A stretch of 64,000 nucleotides of DNA from Saliphagus infecundisoli (GTDB lineage Archaea > Halobacteriota > Halobacteria > Halobacteriales > Natrialbaceae): assembly GCF_020177375.1 (NCBI RefSeq), contig NZ_JAIWHV010000003.1:62001-126000 (forward strand), in the 5' to 3' direction. Below are positions 58,615-64,000 of the stretch, in pieces. Every line of letters starts with the position of its first letter. Position 1 is the stretch's first letter. Both the position numbers and the translations under genes were made by a program. The notes below the pieces were generated by a model that did not search any database, was not told the DNA's origin, and saw only the letters and a program-made list of their open reading frames with translations.

Positions 58615-58989
58615 TCAGTCCTGGCAGCAGCCGCCGGCCTCCTCGCCGAAGTCCAGCGCGAGGGGAGCCGAGATCGCCTCGTTTACGCCTTCGAGGCGCT
58701 CGCCGAGGGCGGCCTTGGCCTCGAGATACTCGGCCATGACGGGCATCGAGTGGAGTTCCTCCTGGGTCGCCTGCAGTTCTTGAAGGTCCTCCTGGCTTGC
58801 GCTGCCGCTCTGGCGGGCGAGCATGAACTCCTCGCGGGTCCGCTCGAACTCGTCGATCTTCGCCTGGGCCTCCGGGGATTCCTCGACCTCCGCCCTCGCG
58901 GCCTCGAAGGTCTCGTACTCGGGAAGCTCCGTGATCGCCTCGCCGAGGTCCGTCGCGAGGTCGTCGACCCGGCTCGTCTGGATGCTCAT
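58615..58989 (-). CDS. YlbF/YmcA family protein
   Basis: A 124-residue all-alpha protein of the YlbF type, with long amphipathic helices (EYETFEAARAEVEESPEAQ and a second helix around DEFERTREEFMLARQSG). In Bacillus, YlbF-type proteins help control RNase Y and competence; in haloarchaea the role is unknown. The C-terminus ends with a Cys pair (GGCCQD), which could bind metal or an iron-sulfur cluster, as in the Fe-S-carrying Bacillus complex. The start at 58989 was chosen over the longer reading because the extension is polar and unconserved-looking. Confidence 0.75.
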   Translation of the reverse strand: MSIQTSRVDDLATDLGEAITELPEYETFEAARAEVEESPEAQAKIDEFERTREEFMLARQSGSASQEDLQELQATQEELHSMPVMAEYLEAKAALGERLEGVNEAISAPLALDFGEEAGGCCQD

Positions 58990-59088
58990 ACCCTCGCTTG
59001 GGACGAGTCGGGTTTCAACCTGACGGTCGGATCGATTTCCATCGCTTGTAGCCAAAGGTATAAGTCCAACGGGCCCCGACCCGCGGGT

Positions 59089-59649
59089 ATGGCCGTCGAC
59101 GACTGTACCGGTGATTCGATCGAGCCCGTCCCGACCGACGACGCGCGCCGAGAGCCCGCGTCCGAACGGGCGATCCTGGTCGTCACCGACGCCGACGGGG
59201 TTGAGCGCTGGGTCGGCGACGGCGCCTACAGCGACGTCGCCGTGGTCGGCCCCGATCGCGGAACCGAGTTCGGCCTCGAACCCGACGGAGGGGCGGTCGT
59301 CGCGTCGGTCGATCCGACCGACGGGACGGCCGACGTCGCCCGGTCGACCCGGCTCAGCCCGCCCATCGAGCGGGGGGAGCTTCTCGAGACGATCGACCGC
59401 CTCGACAGGCGGGCCCGGTACGACGGTCTGCTCGCGGAGTACGCCCGGCTCGCCGCCCGGCGCGGGGAGATGGAGACCGTCGGCGAGGAGACGGACCTCG
59501 CCGCCGACCGGGAGTACCGGGGGCTCCGGCGGCGCCTGGCCGACGTCGAGGCCGACCTCGACGATGTGACCCGGACGTTCGACGGCGAGGACTTCCGGGC
59601 GGCCTTCGAGACCGGCGGCTTCGGCGGGGCCTGCGAGCGCGCCGACTGA
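59089..59649 (+). CDS. HalX-domain protein with degenerate receiver-like domain
   Basis: A 186-residue protein with the HalX domain at about 105-175 (ETIDRLDRRARYDGLLAEYARLAARRGEME), a helical module found at the end of haloarchaeal response regulators. The N-terminal half (ILVVTDADGVERWVGDG) resembles a receiver fold but the strand that should carry the phospho-acceptor Asp reads VAVVGPDRGTEF, and no lysine is at the KP position. It may sense something other than phosphorylation or act by dimerising with a true response regulator. The TATA-like GGTATAAGTCC 27 nt upstream fits a leaderless message. Confidence 0.78.
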   Translation: MAVDDCTGDSIEPVPTDDARREPASERAILVVTDADGVERWVGDGAYSDVAVVGPDRGTEFGLEPDGGAVVASVDPTDGTADVARSTRLSPPIERGELLETIDRLDRRARYDGLLAEYARLAARRGEMETVGEETDLAADREYRGLRRRLADVEADLDDVTRTFDGEDFRAAFETGGFGGACERAD

Positions 59650-59712
59650 GACTCGCCGCCACAGTGCCCGAGAAGCGCCGCCGTTTTACGTTCCAGGGTT
59701 CAACGGTAGCTA

Positions 59713-60762
59713 ATGAGCAACGAGTCGGCGTACAGCGAGGGAGACCTCAGGAACACGGGGATGGCCCTCAAACACGACCGGGAGTGGGACTACGAACTCG
59801 AGCGGATCGTCGACGCGATCGAGGAACGCGACGCCGAGACGGTCGGCCTCCAGTTCCCCGAGGGGCTGAAACGCCGCGGGCCGAAGGTCGCCGACGACCT
59901 CCGGGAGCTGACGGACGAGGGGACCACGATTATGCTCTCGGGCCAGCCGTGTTACGGCGCCTGTGACCTGGACACCTACCTGATGAAGCGGACGGACGTC
60001 TTCGTCCACTTCGGGCACTCGCCGATGAAGAACACGGACAAGGTGATCTACGTCCCGCTGTTCTCGAACGTCGAGATCCGGCCGATCATGGAGGAGTCCC
60101 TCGATACGCTCGCACCGCCCGAGGAAACTCCAGGAGTCGGTCTCGTCACCACCGCCCAGCACATGAACCGATTCGACGAGATGCGGGAGTTCCTCGAGGG
60201 CGAGGGTTACGAGGTCCACACCCGCCGGGGCGACGATCGGCTGACCCACGAGGGCCAGGTGCTTGGCTGTAACTACGCGAGCGCGGACGTCGAGGCCGAC
60301 CAGATCCTCTACGTCGGCGGCGGCAAGTTCCATCCCCTCGGACTGGCGATGGAACACCCCGAGAAGACGGTCGTGATCGCCGACCCCGTCAACAACGTCG
60401 TGACGGTCGCGGATACCGAGAAATTCATGAAGCAACGCTACGGCGCAGTCCACCGCGCGATGGACGCCGAAAAGTGGGGCGTCATCTTCTGTACGAAGAT
60501 CGGCCAGGGCCGCTGGGAGACCGCCCAGGAGATCATCGCGGACAACGACGACGCCTACCTGATCACGATGGACGAAGTGACGCCCGACCGATTGCAGAAC
60601 TTCGACATGGACGCCTTCGTCAACACCGGCTGTCCCCGGATCACGACCGACGACGGTCCCCGGTTCCACAAGCCGATGCTCACCCCCGGCGAGTACGAGA
60701 TCGCCGTCGGGAACGAACCCCTCGACTCCCTGGAGTTCGACACGTTCCACGGCACCTGGTAG
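59713..60762 (+). CDS. dph2: 2-(3-amino-3-carboxypropyl)histidine synthase (diphthamide synthesis)
   Basis: A 349-residue radical-SAM-like [4Fe-4S] enzyme that makes the first step of diphthamide on elongation factor 2 in archaea. The three cluster cysteines lie in the expected three domains: C80 (GQPCYGACD), C186 (LGCNYAS) and C307 (NTGCPRI). LQFPEGLKRRGPKVADDL and ILYVGGGKFHPLGLA are strongly conserved. A CGTTTTACG element about 27 nt before the ATG supports the start. Core archaeal gene; a T-tract follows the stop. Confidence 0.93.
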   Translation: MSNESAYSEGDLRNTGMALKHDREWDYELERIVDAIEERDAETVGLQFPEGLKRRGPKVADDLRELTDEGTTIMLSGQPCYGACDLDTYLMKRTDVFVHFGHSPMKNTDKVIYVPLFSNVEIRPIMEESLDTLAPPEETPGVGLVTTAQHMNRFDEMREFLEGEGYEVHTRRGDDRLTHEGQVLGCNYASADVEADQILYVGGGKFHPLGLAMEHPEKTVVIADPVNNVVTVADTEKFMKQRYGAVHRAMDAEKWGVIFCTKIGQGRWETAQEIIADNDDAYLITMDEVTPDRLQNFDMDAFVNTGCPRITTDDGPRFHKPMLTPGEYEIAVGNEPLDSLEFDTFHGTW

Positions 60763-60771
60763 CGGGAACGT

Positions 60772-60783
60772 CTCGGTTTTTGA
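60772..60783 (+). terminator. T-tract terminator after dph2
   Basis: CTCGGTTTTTGA, five T in a row 14-18 nt after the dph2 stop, in GC-rich DNA. Archaeal RNA polymerase stops at such tracts without needing a hairpin. The gap to the next gene (60763-61025) shows no other gene. Confidence 0.4.
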
Positions 60784-61025
60784 TCCGTGATTAGATGAGA
60801 TCGTCAATCGATCAGTGTCGGAACCGGCCCCGACCGGCCCGAACTGGCAGATTGCGCCGTCGAGGCGCCGTTTTTGCTCTTTTCCGAGCGACGCGGCTCG
60901 ACCCCGATTCTGTATAGCGATCACGAGTTTATGTGGCGGCTGTCGGTCGAACGATCGGACGTGTAACGGGGCCGGCCACCGCTCGAACGGCAACACTTAC
61001 CCACCAGTCACCCGGAGGGTGGTGC

Positions 61026-61850
61026 ATGGTCGAAAGCGACTGGGGCGACTGGCTCCCGCGTGCGATCGAGGACGCCGATCCCGACGGGGTCGCGATCTGG
61101 TATCTGGGCTGTAACGGGTTCGTACTGAAGGGAAGCGGGGGGACGACCCTCTTCATCGATCCCTACCTGGAAAGCGGGAACCCCCCGCGGACGATCCGGA
61201 TGATTCCCGTGCCGTTCGATCCCGAGGAGATCGCCGAGGCCGACGCGATCCTGGGCACCCACGAACACACCGACCACATCGACGGCCCCTCCCAGGCGCC
61301 GATCCTCGCCGGGACCGGGGCGACGATGTACGCGCCCGACGACAGCCTCGGAGTCGTCGAAGACGAAGGATGGACCGACGAGTGGGCGATAGAGGAGAGC
61401 CAGCTCGAGGAAGTCGAGGAGGGCGAGGAGTTCGAAGTCGGCGAGTTCACGATCCACGTCGAGCACTCGAACGATCCCGACGCGACCCACCCCGTTAGCT
61501 ACGTGATCGAACACGATGCGGGAACCGTCTTCCACGCCGGCGACTCGAAACCCTCCGAGGAGTTCGCCGACATCGGCCGGGAGTACGACATCGACCTCGG
61601 CATCCTCGCCTTCGGAACCGTCGGCATGGTCGGCGAGGGCGACGAGGCGAGCCGGACGCGGTGGTACAGCGACGAAAACGAGGTCATCGAGGCCGCGAAC
61701 GACCTCCGAATCGACCGGCTCCTGCCGAGTCACTGGGACATGTGGAAAGGCCTGACCGCCGACCCGAAGGTGCTCCACCACCACGCGCGAAGCTTCGACT
61801 ACCCCCGACGGCTCGAGATAAGCGAGATCGGCGACCGAGTCGACCTGTAA
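61026..61850 (+). CDS. Metallo-beta-lactamase-fold hydrolase (UlaG-like)
   Basis: A 274-residue protein with the binuclear metal motif GTHEHTDHID (HxHxDH), GDSKPSEEF (bridging Asp) and the final LPSHWDMW His. The pattern and the insertion between them resemble the UlaG (L-ascorbate-6-phosphate lactonase) branch of the fold. A CACTTACCC element is about 28 nt upstream of the ATG at 61026. A sugar lactonase activity would match the lactone intermediates expected from the uronate and rhamnose genes, but the gene lies in the housekeeping part, so this is speculative. Confidence 0.83.
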   Translation: MVESDWGDWLPRAIEDADPDGVAIWYLGCNGFVLKGSGGTTLFIDPYLESGNPPRTIRMIPVPFDPEEIAEADAILGTHEHTDHIDGPSQAPILAGTGATMYAPDDSLGVVEDEGWTDEWAIEESQLEEVEEGEEFEVGEFTIHVEHSNDPDATHPVSYVIEHDAGTVFHAGDSKPSEEFADIGREYDIDLGILAFGTVGMVGEGDEASRTRWYSDENEVIEAANDLRIDRLLPSHWDMWKGLTADPKVLHHHARSFDYPRRLEISEIGDRVDL

Positions 61851-61889
61851 ACGCAACGCGTTTAGCCTCCGCGAGCCCACACGGAGACG

Positions 61890-62789
61890 ATGGGTGAGAC
61901 GATCCCGATCGCGGTACCGAGGAAGGGCCGGCCCCTCGAGGCAGTCTTGGACCGGCTGGCCGGGCTGGCCGGAGCCGAGGAGTTAGCCGACGGCGTGATC
62001 TCGACGCTGCGCCACGAGAAGGCGATCACGAAGGGTGATCTGGAACCCGAAACGGACGTCTACCGTCGTCTCGCCGACTACAGTTCTTCATCTGAGGGTC
62101 CCGACTACACTCTGCTCCGGGACGACCGAGAGGGGTTCCCCCGGCGGATCGTCTTCGACAGCGCCGAGATCCCCCTCGAAGGGGAGCGGCGGATCCGACT
62201 GATTGGCCGCGAGGAACCGTTCCGGGCGCTTCGGACCCACGAGTTCGCGCTGGGGTTCGACAGTGCCGACCTCGTCTTGGAGGAGGTCGTCGAACTCGGC
62301 GCCGGACCCGTCGAGCGGATCGCGGATCTGAACGCCCGGATCGACCCCACGGAGACCGACGTCAGGGTCGCCGGCGGCCTCGGCGACACCGTCTACCACA
62401 CGCTGATGGTGACCCCCGAAACTGCTCCCGAAGCGGCACCGATCGATCGGGCGTTCCTCGCGAGCTACGAGGGACCGCTCTGTATCGTCCCCCGCTACGA
62501 GCGACTGGTCCGGGCGGTTCTCGGCAAGCGGGTCCTGGATGGGATCTCGTTTCGGTATCCGGAACACGGTCGCGAGGAGGAGGCCGCCATCGCGGCCCAC
62601 GGCGCCGGCGTCTACCTGACGGTGACCGGCTCGACCGCCCGCGACCACGGGCTCGTCCTCGGCGAGGAGCTCTTTCCCAGCGAGACCGTCCTGCTCGAAA
62701 ACGCCGCCGAGCGCCGAAGTTCGCCCGCGGTCGAGGCCGTCAGGAACCTGATCGCGCCCGCGCCGGCCGAGACCGAACTCGTCGTCTGA
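61890..62789 (+). CDS. HisG-like periplasmic-binding-fold protein, function unknown
   Basis: A 299-residue protein beginning ETIPIAVPRKGRPLEAVLD, like the N-terminus of ATP phosphoribosyltransferase (HisG), with a later FALGFDSADLVLEEVVELG strand-helix that matches the second HisG lobe. It has no readable PRPP motif, no His genes near it, and a C-terminal half (about 200-299) that looks different from the HisG regulatory domain. It may be a divergent paralogue with another substrate. GCGTTTAGCC about 28 nt upstream indicates the leaderless start. Confidence 0.55.
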   Translation: MGETIPIAVPRKGRPLEAVLDRLAGLAGAEELADGVISTLRHEKAITKGDLEPETDVYRRLADYSSSSEGPDYTLLRDDREGFPRRIVFDSAEIPLEGERRIRLIGREEPFRALRTHEFALGFDSADLVLEEVVELGAGPVERIADLNARIDPTETDVRVAGGLGDTVYHTLMVTPETAPEAAPIDRAFLASYEGPLCIVPRYERLVRAVLGKRVLDGISFRYPEHGREEEAAIAAHGAGVYLTVTGSTARDHGLVLGEELFPSETVLLENAAERRSSPAVEAVRNLIAPAPAETELVV

Positions 62790-62794
62790 ACGGG

Positions 62795-63499
62795 TCAGGG
62801 ATCGAGCGCCGCGAGATACCGGCCGACGCGTTCGGCCCGCTCGGCCTCGACGCCCCCAACGATCTCCCCGAACGTTCGTTCCGTAGCGCCCCAGAGTCCG
62901 GGATGGACGAGCAACTGGAAGCGATCGGGACGGCCGTCGGGAAACGGCGGCTCCCGGCGCCACTTCTGGCTCGAGTCCGAGCAGTAGCCGACCTCGGTGA
63001 AGTAACGGGGATCGTAGGCGTTCTCGAACCCCGCGAAGGGCTCGCCTAACACCCACTCGGGCGGCCGGTGAAAGGAGACGACCCCGCTCTCCTCGATCAG
63101 GCGGTCGAGGACCTCCCGTTCGGCGCGGACCCGCCGCTCGAACTCCGCGGATGGCGGCCGTTCGTCCCAGTAGTGGTGGGTGTTGAAGTGGAGCGCGACG
63201 TCGTGGCCGAGCGCCTCGATCTCCCGAAGGGCCTCGTGTTCCGCGACCGCGAGGAGGTTGTAGACCGGCGTCGTCAACAGGACACAGTACGTCGATTCGA
63301 TATCCAGTCGGGACTCGATTCGGGCCATCTCGAGGGCGGTTTCGGGCGAGAGATCGACGTCGTGGCGGAGGGTGATCTCGCCGTCGGCAAGCGGCGAGAA
63401 GTCGGTAAACGAGTAGCCCTCGGCGAGCAGCGACTCGAGCAGTTCCTCGTACTCCCTTAGGGTATAGGAGAGGCGCTGGCCGCCGGCGAGTTCAGGCAT
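62795..63499 (-). CDS. Polysaccharide-deacetylase-like (NodB-fold) protein
   Basis: A 234-residue protein with the metal motif LRHDVDLSPETA, HDVALHFNTHHY (His pair) and GVVSFHRPPEW, as in NodB-like carbohydrate deacetylases. It lacks a signal peptide. The start at 63499 lies within the 3' end of the upstream gene (8-nt overlap), so the two are translationally coupled. Together with the formyltransferase-like gene it suggests modification of an amino sugar in cell-surface glycan synthesis. Convergent with the HisG-like gene, gap 5 nt. Confidence 0.75.
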   Translation of the reverse strand: MPELAGGQRLSYTLREYEELLESLLAEGYSFTDFSPLADGEITLRHDVDLSPETALEMARIESRLDIESTYCVLLTTPVYNLLAVAEHEALREIEALGHDVALHFNTHHYWDERPPSAEFERRVRAEREVLDRLIEESGVVSFHRPPEWVLGEPFAGFENAYDPRYFTEVGYCSDSSQKWRREPPFPDGRPDRFQLLVHPGLWGATERTFGEIVGGVEAERAERVGRYLAALDP

Positions 63500-64000
63500 C
63501 GATCCCCGACTCGGCGGCTTCCGTGTCGTCGGTGCTACTGGTGAGGTTGTGTCGGTGCTCGGGGCCGTCAACCCGGTCGTGATCGCCCCGGGACTCGAGG
63601 CGCTCGTCGACCGCCGGCTCCCACTCGCCCTCGACGGGTTCGTAGTCGGTCACGAGTAGCGTGCCGTCGGCCGTCGCGACGACGAAGTCGCCGGTCCAGA
63701 AGACCTCGACGATCGTTCCTGCCCGGGCCTCGGAGGCGAGATCCGTCGAGAACGGCCGAGCGTCCCAGATCATCACCCGATCGCCGTCGGCGAAGGTGAA
63801 CGCACCCGGGTAGGGGTCGGCGACGGCCCGGACGAGATTGTAGACCTCCCTGGTTCCCTCACCCCAGTGGATCTCGCCGTCCGCGGGATTGCGCTTGGGG
63901 TAGTACGTCGCCTCGCCGGTCTGGGACTCCCCGACCGACTCTCCCCGGAGGAGCGGGCCGAGGACCTCCGCGAGCATCTCCTTCATGCAGATCGTGACCT
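63492..64000 (-). CDS. Formyltransferase-like protein, C-terminal part (5' end cut by window)
   Basis: At least 169 residues of a longer reading frame that continues past base 64000 (VTIC precedes the internal Met at 63986). The region PADGEIHWGEGTREVYNLVRA and DPYPGAFTF matches the C-terminal domain of methionyl-tRNA formyltransferase and of sugar N-formyltransferases such as ArnA. The tail (about the last 45 residues) is hydrophilic and unlike tRNA formyltransferases. Archaea do not use formyl-methionine, so a sugar N-formyltransferase is favoured. Confidence 0.75.
   Translation of the reverse strand, partial: VTICMKEMLAEVLGPLLRGESVGESQTGEATYYPKRNPADGEIHWGEGTREVYNLVRAVADPYPGAFTFADGDRVMIWDARPFSTDLASEARAGTIVEVFWTGDFVVATADGTLLVTDYEPVEGEWEPAVDERLESRGDHDRVDGPEHRHNLTSSTDDTEAAESGIDA

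Noticed and set aside
1-64000. Provirus, integrative element or transposon carrying the catabolic genes
   Set aside because: No integrase, transposase, tRNA end or long direct repeat is visible. Codon and base content are uniform apart from the short AT-rich island at 36.2-36.5 kb.

Overview
The window comes from a haloarchaeon (class Halobacteria). The DNA is GC-rich and the proteins are strongly acidic (D/E-rich). Exported proteins carry twin-arginine signals with a lipobox. Most genes have a T/A-rich element centred about 26-29 nt before the start codon, as expected for leaderless archaeal transcripts, and this decided many starts. Two genes (diphthamide synthase Dph2 and a response-regulator-like protein with a HalX tail) are archaeal or haloarchaeal markers. 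No rRNA, tRNA, CRISPR array or transposase was found.

Bases 1-32064 and 49.8-53.2 kb are dominated by one enzyme style. There are eight Gfo/Idh/MocA sugar oxidoreductases in the window and five AP-endonuclease-2-type TIM-barrel isomerases. Three oxidoreductases sit directly beside a TIM-barrel gene (1859-3789, 15895-17660, 51352-53201). Around them are a solute-binding lipoprotein (1-1681), two amidases flanking an enolase-superfamily protein (5221-9684), two ceramidase-like hydrolases, two PLP aminotransferases, a D-aminoacylase-like amidohydrolase, a FAH-family protein, a SelA-like PLP enzyme, a PIG-L deacetylase and a double alpha/beta hydrolase. A set of ceramidase-like, Gfo type A and Gfo type B genes occurs twice (9765-14404 on +, 27180-30802 on -), so an ancient cassette duplication is likely. 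I infer catabolism of N-acylated or amide-linked sugars or sugar acids; the substrate is unknown.

Bases 30.8-38.3 kb hold threonine dehydratase divergent from an IclR regulator, an AAC(3)-family acetyltransferase, a GNAT, RidA, a small lipoprotein, an AT-rich gap, a nucleoside hydrolase and an SDR dehydrogenase. Bases 38.3-56.5 kb look like plant-polysaccharide (pectin, rhamnogalacturonan) and sugar-acid catabolism: glycerate kinase, rhamnose mutarotase, a Lut-type lactate oxidation pair, GH42, GH78, an enolase-superfamily dehydratase, GH4, a Gfo/TIM-barrel pair, a second IclR regulator, a uronate-dehydrogenase-like protein and an aldehyde dehydrogenase. The pieces fit a route in which rhamnose and uronate are released, oxidised, dehydrated and fed to lactate/pyruvate or 2-oxoglutarate.

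From 56.6 kb the content turns to housekeeping: a YchF/OBG-type GTPase, a TIM-barrel protein, a YlbF-type protein, a HalX protein, Dph2, a metallo-beta-lactamase-fold protein and a HisG-like protein. At the right edge are two genes of sugar or glycan modification, the last cut by the window.

The strongest non-coding signals are three sets of inverted repeats shared between promoters: GTTTTG-N5-CAAAAC (near the first IclR gene and upstream of amidase 1), TCCGG-N5-CCGGAC (at the second IclR gene and between glycerate kinase and rhamnose mutarotase), and a 24-bp GATTAC...GTAATC element at three sites. Five convergent gene pairs overlap by exactly the 4 nt of their stop codons.
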